Under the pieces are notes generated by a model that saw only the letters and a list, made by a program, of their open reading frames with translations, was not told the DNA's origin and did not search any database. A stretch of 64,000 nucleotides of DNA, from positions 160,139 to 224,138 of the forward strand of contig CAZUHB010000002.1 in assembly GCA_964620445.1 (NCBI GenBank). Direction: 5' to 3'. Of this stretch, positions 7,938 to 16,841 are shown in pieces (positions within the stretch are counted from its first letter, which is position 1; the number at the start of each line of letters is the position of its first letter). The position numbers and the translations under genes were made by a program. This stretch comes from CAZUHB01 sp964620445 (GTDB lineage Bacteria; Planctomycetota; B15-G4; CAYZWU01).

Positions 7938-10168
7938 GCCTTTTCTTCCTCGTCGCGCATCTTGCGACGCATCCTCTTGCGCACCACCCGCGCCTTTTTG
8001 TCGCTGTACCAGCTTTCGTCGTGGTGGTAGTACCGGTAATAACGATCGTAGTACCTGCCGTCGTACTCGTAGTAGCCGCTCCTGGGAACGTCGGCATTGT
8101 TGAGAACGGCGCCCAGGAGTCTCGCCTGGGCATCGATCAGGATGCGATGGGCGCGCGCGGCCAGATCCCTGTCCGTCTTGAAGGAACGCACCACGAGAAT
8201 CACGCCGTCCACTTCCTGTGCCACGATTGCCGCATCGGTGGCGCTCAAAGTGGGCGGGGTGTCGAAGATGACGTGATCGAATCGTTCGGACATGCTCGCG
8301 GTGAGCTCCCTCATCCTGTCCGAGCCCAGAAGCTCGGCCGGATTGGGCGGATGCGGTCCGGCCGGAAGGAATCTCAGGTTTTCCACGCCCACATGCCGGA
8401 GCGCCGCTTCGAGGGAGGATTCGCCCCGATCGGCCAGGATGTTACTGAATCCCGGTTCCGAATCCCCCAGGTCGAACACCTTGTGAAGACGCGGCCTCCT
8501 CATGTCGGCGTCGATGAGCACCACCTTCTTGCCCGCCTGGGCGAGGGTGATGGCGATGTTGACGCTCACCGTGGTCTTGCCTTCGAGCGGCAGGGCGCTC
8601 GTCACCAGAATGCTCTTGAGCCCGCGGCCCGCCTTGCTGAACATGAGCGACGTCCGGATCGATCGGAACGACTCGGCCAGGACCGACCGCGGCTTTTCCA
8701 GGACCAGGAGTTCGGTCGCCATTGCTCCATTCGACCCGGCCGGCGCGATGGGCGGCACGTAGCCCAGCGTCGGCAATTCGAGTTCCCGCTCCACGTCGTC
8801 GCTGGATTTGATTGTCGTGTCGAGGTAGTCGATGAGGAGGCAGAGACCGATTCCGAGGATCAGCCCCATGATGCCCGCGAGAGCGATGTCCCTCGATTTC
8901 TGCGGTTTCACAGGACGGCTCGGAACCTTCGCCTCGCTCACGATGTGGATGTTGTGCTCCTTGTCGCCTCCCGTGGCCAGCGCGAGTTCGAGCTCGGCGA
9001 TGTCTCTCAGCAGGCCCGAGTATCTCCCCTCCACGTCGGTGTAATCCTTGAGCAGGCGGTTGTATTCTCCCGATTTCTGGGCGATCTCCGTGAATTTTTT
9101 CTTATCCTCCTCGAGCCGCCTCTCTTCCTCCTCGATGAACAAACCCAGCTTGTCCACACGGTTGCGCGCGAGTTCGTAGTCTCTCCTGGCCTTGGCAACG
9201 AAGGCCTTCTTCTCCAGCGAGATCCACTTGGCAATGTAGTCCACGTTTGCCTGGGCGCTCGCCACCTCGGGATGGAGAGAACCGAACTCCTTCTTCACCG
9301 ATGTGAGTTCGAGCTGCGCCTGGATGAGATCGATCTTGAGCCGGTTGATCGTTCCGCTCTCGAAGATCTCCGGCACATCCTCGAGCCGGTCCTCGGCGAT
9401 CGCGGCCTCGATGTTCTCGTAGCGGTTCCGTACCTCCTCGAGCTTCAACACCGCTTCGCTGTGGGTCAGCACCATGCTGTCGTAACGCGGGCTCGACTCG
9501 CTCCAGTCCTTTTGCGATTCGTTCTCGACGAAGAGCAGGCCCGTCTCGTCCTTGAAGGCCTGGAGAGCCTCGAATTTTCGTGTCACCTGGGGAGCGAGCT
9601 CCTCGGCCCTGCCGCGCTTGATGGAAAGCGTCTCCCTGTCCACGGTCTGCGTGCGGTTCCGGTACTCGTCGAGGTAGGTCTTTATCAGAAAATTGAGGAT
9701 CTCCGCCGTCTGAGTCTGATCGGTCCAGTGAAAACTGATGTCCACGAGAAAGGTCCCCTCGAGGGGTTCGACCTTGAAGAGCCCCTTGGACAGGCCGGGC
9801 GAGTCGAAACGATCGTCGGTGCGCTCGATCACCCTGTCGGACAACATGAGCTCGCACTGGGTTTCCAGAAAAGCGTTGAAGATCGCCGTGGTGCCCAGTT
9901 CCCTCAGGGTGGGATCATAGGCCGCTTTGGCTTCATCGGCGTCCATCGTCGAGGGCTGGAGCTCGAGCCGGCACTGCGACCGGTAGACCGGGGCCCGGAT
10001 GAAATCGTAGACCGCCGTGCCGCTCACACAGGCGAAAATGACGGTGACCACGAGCCATCTCCGGGCGAGGATCTTGTAGATGTAGTCCTTGAGGTGCGGC
10101 GCCTGCTCCTCCGGAAAAAAGGGAACCTGCCCCTGTTGTGTGCTTCTCTGTCTGCCCGTTTCGTTCAT
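7934..10168 (-). CDS. Wzc-type polysaccharide co-polymerase and tyrosine autokinase
   Basis: 744 residues. An N-terminal Wzz domain with a membrane helix (about 37-57) is followed by a long periplasmic coiled region (about 160-400), a second helix near 428-448 preceded by the PSRPVKPQK segment, and a cytoplasmic BY-kinase domain. Kinase motifs are Walker A ALPLEGKTT (525-533), Walker A' LIDADMRRP (551-559) and Walker B VIFDTPP (633-639). The tail has ten tyrosines within residues 699-721, then a basic/acidic end: the autophosphorylation cluster. It should work with the Wza-like lipoprotein just upstream and be reset by the overlapping phosphatase gene. Confidence 0.93.
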   Translation of the reverse strand: MNETGRQRSTQQGQVPFFPEEQAPHLKDYIYKILARRWLVVTVIFACVSGTAVYDFIRAPVYRSQCRLELQPSTMDADEAKAAYDPTLRELGTTAIFNAFLETQCELMLSDRVIERTDDRFDSPGLSKGLFKVEPLEGTFLVDISFHWTDQTQTAEILNFLIKTYLDEYRNRTQTVDRETLSIKRGRAEELAPQVTRKFEALQAFKDETGLLFVENESQKDWSESSPRYDSMVLTHSEAVLKLEEVRNRYENIEAAIAEDRLEDVPEIFESGTINRLKIDLIQAQLELTSVKKEFGSLHPEVASAQANVDYIAKWISLEKKAFVAKARRDYELARNRVDKLGLFIEEEERRLEEDKKKFTEIAQKSGEYNRLLKDYTDVEGRYSGLLRDIAELELALATGGDKEHNIHIVSEAKVPSRPVKPQKSRDIALAGIMGLILGIGLCLLIDYLDTTIKSSDDVERELELPTLGYVPPIAPAGSNGAMATELLVLEKPRSVLAESFRSIRTSLMFSKAGRGLKSILVTSALPLEGKTTVSVNIAITLAQAGKKVVLIDADMRRPRLHKVFDLGDSEPGFSNILADRGESSLEAALRHVGVENLRFLPAGPHPPNPAELLGSDRMRELTASMSERFDHVIFDTPPTLSATDAAIVAQEVDGVILVVRSFKTDRDLAARAHRILIDAQARLLGAVLNNADVPRSGYYEYDGRYYDRYYRYYHHDESWYSDKKARVVRKRMRRKMRDEEEKA

Positions 10169-10193
10169 GCTTTCGAGCTCTCGTAAAATAGGC

Positions 10194-11291
10194 TCATCTA
10201 CGGCTGTTCGATCTCGGATTCAACTCGTAGCCGAGGTGGGGAATCCCCCTGAGAAAGTCCCAGATCTCGAGCACCCAGAACCGGAGCGATGTCTGCCGCA
10301 CGTCGATGACATCGTCCGGTTTCAGGAAAATATTCTCCTCCAGTCCGTCGGCGATGGCGACCAGGTCGATGGGAATGTTCACTTCCCTGTCGTTCTCGTA
10401 GCGTTTGAGCACGCAATGCCTGGGCGAGGCCTCCTTGGGGATCAGACCCGCCGCGAGCGCCACACCGTCGAGCACCCGCATGGGACGGTTCAGGGGAAAT
10501 CCCCCGGGGCTGTGTACGAAGCCGATCACGTAGAAATATTCGGCCTCGGGAACGTAGACCACGTCGCCATGGTGCAGGACCAGGTTGAGATTCAGGTCCG
10601 CCTCCTTCATGAGCGAAATCAGATCGACGGTGATCGTCTCGTCGGCGGTTTCGACTACCCCATCGACGGCTTCGGATTCTTCCAGGTCGTCGAGGTCATC
10701 CAGCCCGCGAATCAGGTGCAGCTTGTAGCCCGCTTCCTTGGTCGGGCCGCCCGCCAAGGCCAGGGCTTCGTAGAGGGTGATCTGGTTCTGGCGGATCATG
10801 AACTCGCCCGGTGCGTTGACCGAGCCGAGGACCGCGATCCGCTTGCTCCGGTACTGGGTCACGACCACGCTGATCCGGGGAGACTTGATGAAATCGACCT
10901 CGATCATGACGTCGGTGATCTTTTTCTCCAGGCCGGCCACGGTCAAACCCTTCGCGGTGATCGGCGGGATGATGGGAAGCTTGATCTTGCCGCTCTCCTC
11001 GACGCGCAGCGTGACCGTTCGGTACTCACCGCGCTTCTCGAGCCCGTAGACGTTGATATCGAGTACATCCCCGCTCCCGATGCGATAATCGGCTTTCTTC
11101 TGAGCGAGCAGCTTTCGGGACTGGCGCGCCAGTTCGAGACAGCGCGTCGTGGAGTAGGCCGGACGCTTGGAGGTGAGGATCGCTTCGTTGACCCTCAAAG
11201 CGTCCGAACTGGAGCAGCTGCAGAAAGCGAAAATGGGGAGAGACGCAAGAATGATAAATCCGAGGAGGTGGGTTTTCCTGATGGTTCTCAT
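10194..11291 (-). CDS. Wza-type polysaccharide export lipoprotein
   Basis: 365 residues. A lipoprotein-like signal sequence ends in FAFCSCSSS, with either Cys possible as the lipidated residue. A Poly_export domain follows (YRIGSGDVLDINVYG near 68), then SLBB-type modules (ITAKGLTVAGLEKKI; VNAPGEFMIRQNQITLYEALALAGG; and FVHSPGGFPL). The family forms the outer-membrane channel that takes glycan from the Wzc-type co-polymerase, whose gene starts 25 bp downstream. It is the first gene of the exopolysaccharide operon as seen here. The ATG at 11291 has only a weak purine stretch before it. Confidence 0.92.
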   Translation of the reverse strand: MRTIRKTHLLGFIILASLPIFAFCSCSSSDALRVNEAILTSKRPAYSTTRCLELARQSRKLLAQKKADYRIGSGDVLDINVYGLEKRGEYRTVTLRVEESGKIKLPIIPPITAKGLTVAGLEKKITDVMIEVDFIKSPRISVVVTQYRSKRIAVLGSVNAPGEFMIRQNQITLYEALALAGGPTKEAGYKLHLIRGLDDLDDLEESEAVDGVVETADETITVDLISLMKEADLNLNLVLHHGDVVYVPEAEYFYVIGFVHSPGGFPLNRPMRVLDGVALAAGLIPKEASPRHCVLKRYENDREVNIPIDLVAIADGLEENIFLKPDDVIDVRQTSLRFWVLEIWDFLRGIPHLGYELNPRSNSRR

Positions 11292-11428
11292 TTTCTTTTA
11301 CCCGACGAGCTCGAGATCTTTCATCCTCTCAGAAATCTTGGTCCGCTGGGCTTCGATCGGCTCGTTTCGATTGGCTGTTCGTCCGTGTGATCCCGGGCAA
11401 AAGTCGGTGCTGATCGGAATCCGTGCTG

Positions 11429-11471
11429 AAAAGAAAAAGAGCCTTGGCGGATCATACCCTCCCCAAGGCTC
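11429..11471 (-). terminator. Rho-independent terminator after the 11501-12058 gene
   Basis: A 9-bp perfect stem (GAGCCTTGG with CCAAGGCTC, 11439-11471, 15-nt loop) is followed on the minus strand by TTTTTCTTTT. It lies 30 bp after the stop of the carboxypeptidase-regulatory-like gene and separates that gene from the polysaccharide operon. Confidence 0.8.
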
Positions 11472-11500
11472 AGCGCAACATTTTAAAAACACCGCGAGAG

Positions 11501-12058
11501 TCAGGGGCTCACGTTCTCGTCCCACGGTTCCGGGTCGGTTGGGTCCACGGGGCCAACCGGGCCACCAACGGTCACGTAAGTGTTTGACAGCTGGATGTTT
11601 TGCCAGCTCGGTCGGGACGAGTTGAAGGGCGACCTGCTCGTCGTACCGTCGCTCAGATTCTCGCCACCGCCCGACGCGGGCGTCACGATCGTGAGCGAAG
11701 AGATCCTCGAATCCCGCGTGACACGCAGGGAACTCGATCTCAGGGTGCCGACATAGATCGTGAACTTTCCTACCTCCAGATTTCTGAGAATATAACGGCC
11801 GCTATTGTCTGTTTTCGTCCTGGCGACGACCTCTCCACGGTTCTTCCTGGCGGTTACATCCACATCCGCCATTGCGCGTCCCGAGGAATCAACGATCATG
11901 CCGGTAATATTGCCCGGCTTGAAGTACATCTCGGCCACGGGTTTAGCGACTTCGGGTTTTGTCTCGACTACGGTCAGGACCGTGCCGGTCAGAACCGCCG
12001 CACCCGCGGCAAGGAGGACGAACACAAGCACCACAGGCTTGACTTTACTGAAAATCAT
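11501..12058 (-). CDS. Secreted/membrane-anchored protein with carboxypeptidase-regulatory-like domain
   Basis: 185 residues. A single N-terminal hydrophobic segment (about 7-30) acts as a membrane anchor or uncleaved signal. A beta-sandwich of the carboxypeptidase regulatory type follows (GMIVDSSGRAMADVDVTARKN through TDNSGRYILRNLEVGKFTIYV, about 53-105). The last 60 residues are low-complexity, Ser/Pro/Gly-rich and end in DPTDPEPWDENVSP. There is no catalytic domain, so the sandwich is probably a structural or binding module facing the periplasm. GAAGGGG upstream of the ATG serves as the ribosome site and a strong terminator follows. I do not recognise a specific family. Confidence 0.7.
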   Translation of the reverse strand: MIFSKVKPVVLVFVLLAAGAAVLTGTVLTVVETKPEVAKPVAEMYFKPGNITGMIVDSSGRAMADVDVTARKNRGEVVARTKTDNSGRYILRNLEVGKFTIYVGTLRSSSLRVTRDSRISSLTIVTPASGGGENLSDGTTSRSPFNSSRPSWQNIQLSNTYVTVGGPVGPVDPTDPEPWDENVSP

Positions 12059-12142
12059 GATTCCGGCCCCTTCTCTGTCTTGAATGTGTGCCTTCCTACT
12101 CTATCCTTTTGTCACAATCATATCACACTATATTTATACTTC

Positions 12143-13306
12143 CTACGGTTTTATCATCGTCGCATTCTCATGAGGAACAGGAGGTTGATGATAATCCGCA
12201 TCCACCGTTCCCCCATCGAACGAAACATCCGAACTCGGCCAGTACTTGATCAAGGCGAAGGCCGTCATGATCTCGGAATCGACCTGTGTGCACTCCCGCT
12301 TTAAAAGATAGGTCCATCCACCGTGGTCCTCCTGATCATTCTCGAGCCAGGCGGCGCCTTTCCGCATGGAGGCCCTTGCCGAGGGATAAAATTTCACCTT
12401 GTGAAAGGCCCGCACCGCGTATGCCGTGGTCTGATGGCTGGCCTTCTTGTCCTGGCCGCTCCAAGGGAAGGCGCCCGTCGATTTCTGCATGTAGTAGAGC
12501 TTGATATAGGCCTGTTGCATGAGGCTCGGTTCGATCCCCATCTCGTAAAGTGTGCTCGCCAGAAAAGCCAGGCCGAGAGTGTAATACCTTTCCGAGGAAT
12601 CTTCAAACTGGAATATCCCGTTCGGATCGTTGATATCGTCGACCATGGCCTGCGTGTAGATCAACGCGTGGCCGTCGTAACCCTCGCCGGGAAAGAACTC
12701 ATCGAGAGCGAGGGCCGCTTGGGTCAGCCAGCCCAGTTCCCAGGGCACGAGGCCGTCGTGGCCGAGTGCCGCACGCTGCTGCATGACGGAATGGGCCAGA
12801 TCGAGCGGACTGCCGTGTTGCACAACACGAGCGTCGTAGCGCGTCCGACCGAGTTCGGCATAGGCCGGTTCCTGGCCCGGATCGACGAGCGAAATCCTCG
12901 TGCAAAAGACGACATCGGGAGCAAGGTCTATGTCGGGATTGTCACGGATACCCTGATAGGTGTCGTAGATCGCCGTGATGAAACGCCACGTCAAACCCGG
13001 GGCGATTTCCTCTTCCAGGTAGGTCAGCAGGCCCAGTCCGGTGATTCCATAGGTGTTGGCGGGACTGTTCTCGGGCGAGTGCTCGGTGGTATCGATATGG
13101 ATATCCCAATCCCAGCCGCCATCATCGGGGTCGACGTCGATATAACCGTTGTGAGCATTGTCGCTGCTGAGATCCGCCTGCAGGTCGCACAACCTGTGCC
13201 CCGCGTCGTGGGCCGCGATCCACCCCTGCGCATGGATGGAATTCCCCAGGAAGAATAGCAGGGTAACACTCAGCGCGATTGTCAGAACTTCCTTGTACGG
13301 TTTCAT
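12143..13306 (-). CDS. Secreted protein with alpha/alpha-toroid (prenyltransferase/squalene-cyclase-like) repeats
   Basis: 387 residues with a clear signal peptide (MKPYKEVLTIALSVTLLFFL...SIHAQ). The mature part has repeated helical units with Gly-rich turns, for example TYGITGLGLLTYLEEE, ALGHDGLVPWELGWLTQAALAL, KSTGAFPWSG and ENDQEDHGGWTYLLKRE. This pattern resembles terpenoid-cyclase or prenyltransferase toroids, also used by secreted polysaccharide or thioester proteins. No DXDD or zinc-ligand set typical of a true cyclase or prenyltransferase is evident, so I call a fold and not an enzyme. A strong AGGAGGGTGA site precedes the ATG. The role is unknown; it lies among other secreted proteins on the same strand. 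Confidence 0.6.
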   Translation of the reverse strand: MKPYKEVLTIALSVTLLFFLGNSIHAQGWIAAHDAGHRLCDLQADLSSDNAHNGYIDVDPDDGGWDWDIHIDTTEHSPENSPANTYGITGLGLLTYLEEEIAPGLTWRFITAIYDTYQGIRDNPDIDLAPDVVFCTRISLVDPGQEPAYAELGRTRYDARVVQHGSPLDLAHSVMQQRAALGHDGLVPWELGWLTQAALALDEFFPGEGYDGHALIYTQAMVDDINDPNGIFQFEDSSERYYTLGLAFLASTLYEMGIEPSLMQQAYIKLYYMQKSTGAFPWSGQDKKASHQTTAYAVRAFHKVKFYPSARASMRKGAAWLENDQEDHGGWTYLLKRECTQVDSEIMTAFALIKYWPSSDVSFDGGTVDADYHQPPVPHENATMIKP

Positions 13307-13457
13307 CGCTCACCCTCCTGAATATGCCGAGGAGATTCTCTTCTTCGTCTCACCTAAACGAGAAGCTGGTCGCTTTTAATTACCTATTTGGCAGCGAAAT
13401 CGTCATCCTCCAGCGGGAGGTCGTCTCATTTCCTTTCGGATCCTTGCGGAAACAAAC

Positions 13458-15686
13458 TCAGCGACACAGGTCCGATGTTTTCAGCCAACGGATCAACACC
13501 GGCTCATGAAAAGTACTCTCGCCGCTGTAGCTGATATCCTCGAGTCGGTACGTGTACGGGTGCCCTCGAACAACGGCCCAATCGATGAAGTCATAGGTCG
13601 CGCCGTATGAGGCGTTCCCCTCCGCGGGTATGAGCTGCCCGGTGATCCGGACGTAATCGCTCTCCGCCGGGTTACGCTTCCAGCTCCGCCAGATGTGAAA
13701 ACCTGCCGTATCGATCTCGGAAGCGGTCTCCCAGCTGATGTGGACTGCCCCCCCGTAGCCCTGGGCTTTGAAATAGACCAGTTCGACGAGATCGGGGCTA
13801 AGGGTGTAATGAATGCCCCCATTCCATTCCCGGGGGTAGAAATAGCTGCCGAAAAGGCTTCCCTGCCCGGAGTTGGTGGTCAGGATGAGGTCGGCGTTCT
13901 CGTAGGAAGTGGGTCCGCCGTTGGTGTAGGAGATACCGCCGGAGGTGACGTCCACGTAGAAGCCCCAGACCAACCCGCTGCCAAAGCCGACACCGGCGGC
14001 GCCGGGAAGATCGATGTATGTCGGGTTGTCGGATCCCTGCCCCGTCGCGGAACCGGAGGCGAGCAGGGTCCACGCGCTGGAGGTATTCTCGTAACCCACG
14101 CACGTTCCTGACTTGTAGTACACGTCGACCGAGACGGTGCTCGTCGAGCTCGTGTTGATATCGATCCCCGTTATCTTCTGGATCGTCCACTTGGGGACGA
14201 GATCGAAGGTGTTGCCGCGAGAACCGTTGTTGGTGGCAAACAAGGTCGTCAACTGCCCCGGCGGTGTGAAGCGAAGCGCCAGGTTGTTGTGCAGATAATA
14301 CTCGTTGTAAGCCGCCTCCAGGCCGATGGTGCCGGACGAATTCTCTATCCCCACCGTGCATTCATGGAGCGGAGCGCCCACGTCCTTGTACTGGAACTTG
14401 ATCGAGTCGTCGCCTCTCAGGATCACCTGGGCGTACTGAGGATAGGCGGAGCTGTAGTCTTCGACACCGTCGTACTGCACGATGAAACGATCGGCCGACG
14501 GGTCCTGGTAATAGTAGACCGTTCCACCGCCGCCGCCGCCCACCGGTTGGAGGTCATCCCAGATAAGCGCCAGCAGGTTGTTGGGATCGCCCGAGTAGGG
14601 GATGCTCATGTTCGAATAGGTACTGGAGGTGGAGTTGAAAGAGAGCCAGCCGTTGGAGCAGATGTTGATCGTGCTGAAGCTCGTACCATAGTAATCGAAG
14701 TTGAAGCCGAGGCTGATCGCTCCCGAGTTCGAGTCATCGCCGAGGGAGAGCGCCGTGCCGATGCTGTTGATCTCGATCCACTTGTAAGCGGGGCCGCTCT
14801 CGTGGTTGTTGTCGGCCCCCCAGTAGCCGTAGGAGTCCTTTCCTTCCATCCTCTTGGCCAGCAGAATCGCCAGGCTGTCCTTCAGATATGCACTGTTGTA
14901 CACCACCTCGAGGCCGTCATCGCCGGCGCTGTTTTCCATTCCCACGGTGACGCTGGTGACATCGGACACGGTCTTGTACTGGTACTGGATCGAACCGTTG
15001 GAATTCAGGATCACCTGGAACGTCTCCAGGGCGCCGCCGCTCAACTTGGGAACCGCATCCCACTCGACGATGAACCGGTAGGGCGACGTGTCGGCGCGGT
15101 AATAGATCGTTCCGCCGTTGTGGGGAGCGAGGTCGTCCCAGAAGGGAGCGATCATATCGTTGGGAAGTGACGTGCTCGGAATGCTGTAGTTGGAGTAGTA
15201 CCCGCTGCCGGAGGTGGTGAACGAGATCCAGCCGTTGCTGTTGACGTAGACCGACGTGAAATCCGTGCCGTAGTGGTTGAAGGTGAAGCCGAGCGTGTAC
15301 GGGCCGTAGGTGCCGTCATCGGAGGTGCCGGTGATGGCCGTGCCGGTGGAGTTGATCTCGACCCAGCTGTAAGCCGGTCCGTAGGTGGCGTCGCTGTCGA
15401 TCCAGCTGTGGCCGAAAGTATCGAGACCGCCCGAAGAGCGATCGCCGCCGCGACCGGGGTGCAGATCGGGAGCGCCCTTGGCCGGTTCCGTCCACGGCAC
15501 TCCGGACGGATCGGTTTGAATTCTTCCCCGGTCGAGTGCCTGGACTTTGCCGACCGTGATCGACTTGTCCGGCGACGGCGGTGTCGATGGCTGGTTGATC
15601 TCGTCACTTTCCTGAGCTAGACCCGCATGGCCCGCAAAGAGCGCCACTCCCATGATCAGAGTCAACAGGATCGGGGCTTTTTTCAT
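13458..15686 (-). CDS. Large modular secreted protein with duplicated beta domain and Fn3-like C-terminus
   Basis: 742 residues from the ATG at 15686, chosen because GGAGGAGAGG precedes it and a signal peptide (MKKAPILLTLIMGVALFAGHAGLAQ) starts there; the frame is open 32 codons further up. Two tandem copies of a ~185-residue beta domain follow (about 93-277 and 285-473; shared YxW[IV]EIN, NSNGW[IL]SF, PFWDDL/LIWDDL and G[IM]ENS patterns). Next are a ~150-residue sandwich (479-629) and a C-terminal Fn3-like domain (632-735, WETASEIDTAGFHIWRSWKR). The last two modules recur in the protease at 19017-21749. It is probably cell-surface or extracellular; the function is unknown. Confidence 0.75.
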   Translation of the reverse strand: MKKAPILLTLIMGVALFAGHAGLAQESDEINQPSTPPSPDKSITVGKVQALDRGRIQTDPSGVPWTEPAKGAPDLHPGRGGDRSSGGLDTFGHSWIDSDATYGPAYSWVEINSTGTAITGTSDDGTYGPYTLGFTFNHYGTDFTSVYVNSNGWISFTTSGSGYYSNYSIPSTSLPNDMIAPFWDDLAPHNGGTIYYRADTSPYRFIVEWDAVPKLSGGALETFQVILNSNGSIQYQYKTVSDVTSVTVGMENSAGDDGLEVVYNSAYLKDSLAILLAKRMEGKDSYGYWGADNNHESGPAYKWIEINSIGTALSLGDDSNSGAISLGFNFDYYGTSFSTINICSNGWLSFNSTSSTYSNMSIPYSGDPNNLLALIWDDLQPVGGGGGGTVYYYQDPSADRFIVQYDGVEDYSSAYPQYAQVILRGDDSIKFQYKDVGAPLHECTVGIENSSGTIGLEAAYNEYYLHNNLALRFTPPGQLTTLFATNNGSRGNTFDLVPKWTIQKITGIDINTSSTSTVSVDVYYKSGTCVGYENTSSAWTLLASGSATGQGSDNPTYIDLPGAAGVGFGSGLVWGFYVDVTSGGISYTNGGPTSYENADLILTTNSGQGSLFGSYFYPREWNGGIHYTLSPDLVELVYFKAQGYGGAVHISWETASEIDTAGFHIWRSWKRNPAESDYVRITGQLIPAEGNASYGATYDFIDWAVVRGHPYTYRLEDISYSGESTFHEPVLIRWLKTSDLCR

Positions 15687-16009
15687 TTTCCTCTCCTCCA
15701 TTCGGTCGTTCAGGGAAGACACGATCGATACCGATTCCTGAAGCAATCGCAAAGACTCTGCAACTGCCCGTGATCGACTCACCGGAAATCACGACAGAGT
15801 CAGCCCTCGGATGAAGTTGGGCCCTACCGAAGACGTCCCGAGAGAAGCGCCCACGTTGGGTACTGAATTCGGAGAGATTTCATTGAGGTGTCGTTTCCCG
15901 GACCGAATAATCAGAACCAATCAGGCACGGATTTCGATCTACGGAATCGTGTGATTCAGTCCCAAGCATATCGCAATATTTGGACGAAGCGAGCCAGGTG
16001 CGACTGCTG

Positions 16010-16044
16010 TTGACAATTCTCGTCGACGACCGGGATTTTGTCAA
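16010..16044. promoter_or_regulatory. Dyad TTGACAA...TTGTCAA, possible operator or minus-strand promoter
   Basis: A 7-bp inverted repeat separated by 21 bp, with the palindrome CGTCGACG at 16021-16028 near the centre. On the minus strand TTGACA (16044-16039), a 17-bp spacer and GAGAAT would form a weak promoter for the secreted-protein gene that starts at 15686. Whether it is a promoter, an operator or chance cannot be settled from one sequence. Confidence 0.3.
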
Positions 16045-16339
16045 GAATTAAAGAACTTCCAATTGAAATTAATTAATCAATACAAAGGAGTAGGAAAAGG
16101 CACCAAGATCTTCCCGGGACGCGCCTTCCGACTGTGAGCGTTTCCCCTCGAAGGAGACCAAATGCAATGAACGGGATGCGTTCAAATCACGAGTTCAGTT
16201 AAAAGCATCGTGTCAAGATTGAGAAAAAAACAATGATCTATCGATGTAGAATCCGGAGATCCGCCTGATAGCAAAGATGCACCGTTGTTCGCCTCGGTGC
16301 CTCGGAAAAATCCTGACTCCGATAATCCCCGATTTCGGG

Positions 16340-16394
16340 GTTCGCGGGCGTCGATAACTTATAAATAAATATTGTTGACAGAGAGTTCGCGGGC
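16340..16394. repeat. 10-bp direct repeat flanking and overlapping the promoter
   Basis: GTTCGCGGGC occurs at 16340-16349 and again at 16385-16394, 45 bp apart (about four helical turns). The second copy sits between the -35 and -10 elements. A looser relative (GTTTGCGGG) is near 16474. The spacing would allow one protein to bind both sites on one face of the helix. Confidence 0.4.
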
Positions 16395-16403
16395 AGATAT
16401 TAT
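16375..16403 (+). promoter_or_regulatory. Sigma70-like promoter of the peptide-modification island
   Basis: Consensus -35 TTGACA (16375-16380), an exact 17-bp spacer and -10 TATTAT (16398-16403, five of six matches). It lies about 225 bp upstream of the precursor-peptide ATG, leaving a long 5' leader. The spacer contains one copy of the 10-bp repeat GTTCGCGGGC whose other copy is at 16340-16349, suggesting a regulator site overlapping the promoter. Confidence 0.55.
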
Positions 16404-16628
16404 TCCGGAGTCGATGGTGTCCTCATGGTAGACTCGGATACGTAACGCAGTACTGCCAATAAAGACTCCAAGGGTTTGCGGGGGTCGTTCGTACCGGAAG
16501 TTTCATCGAATCCACTCTCGGATTTTTTGGCGAAATCTTGAGGTCTTGTTTTTTCGAGACGATCGAGTAATAATCAAGGATCGAATTGACCACTGTTTCT
16601 TATTCCCCGGAAAGAAGAGAGATAAGTA

Positions 16629-16841
16629 ATGAAAAGCGAGGAGTCGAGCCGGCCTGCGCCTGACATTGAAGCGAGAGAGCCACCGGACTACACCCCGCCC
16701 ACCATCAAGACCTACACGAGCGAAGAGATCCTGGAGGAGATCGGTCCGGCTCAAGCGTGCAGCCCTTCTCCGTGCGGCAGTGGTGTTCTGGATGTGGATG
16801 ATTCTTGCGGAATCAGTCCCGGTACGGACAAGAAGAGGTAG
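16629..16841 (+). CDS. Putative RiPP-type precursor peptide with GPAQACSPSPCG segment
   Basis: 70 residues. Residues 1-28 form an acidic, Pro-rich leader-like part, then comes IKTYTSEEILEEIGPAQAC (26-44), where the amphipathic SEEILEEIGP could be docked by a PqqD-type recognition domain. The tail is small-residue-rich with Cys at 44, 49 and 60 and an SPSPCGSG run. It is the first gene after a good promoter and precedes an HprK-like kinase, an S26-type peptidase and a PqqD protein, with a radical SAM-SPASM enzyme nearby. Its size, composition and position fit a modified-peptide precursor. No homologue search was possible, and the cleavage site and modified residues are unknown. Confidence 0.65.
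   Translation: MKSEESSRPAPDIEAREPPDYTPPTIKTYTSEEILEEIGPAQACSPSPCGSGVLDVDDSCGISPGTDKKR

Larger units (their letters stand above)
15687..16628 (+). other. 942-bp intergenic region between divergent genes
   Basis: No convincing coding sequence. It is AT-richer than its surroundings around 16040-16085 and 16350-16380. It holds a TTGACAA/TTGTCAA dyad (16010-16044) with CGTCGACG inside, a small hairpin CCCCG-ATTT-CGGGG (16327-16340), a 10-bp direct repeat GTTCGCGGGC (16340-16349 and 16385-16394) and a good sigma70-type promoter facing the peptide gene. The region probably controls both the secreted-protein gene on the left and the peptide island on the right. Confidence 0.6.

Noticed and set aside
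8021..10186. Plus-strand frame of 721 codons opposite the Wzc-type kinase
   Set aside because: Antisense shadow with no domain and no ribosome site; the minus strand is unambiguous.
16327..16340. Hairpin CCCCG-ATTT-CGGGG as a terminator
   Set aside because: The stem is only five pairs and no T-run follows on either strand.
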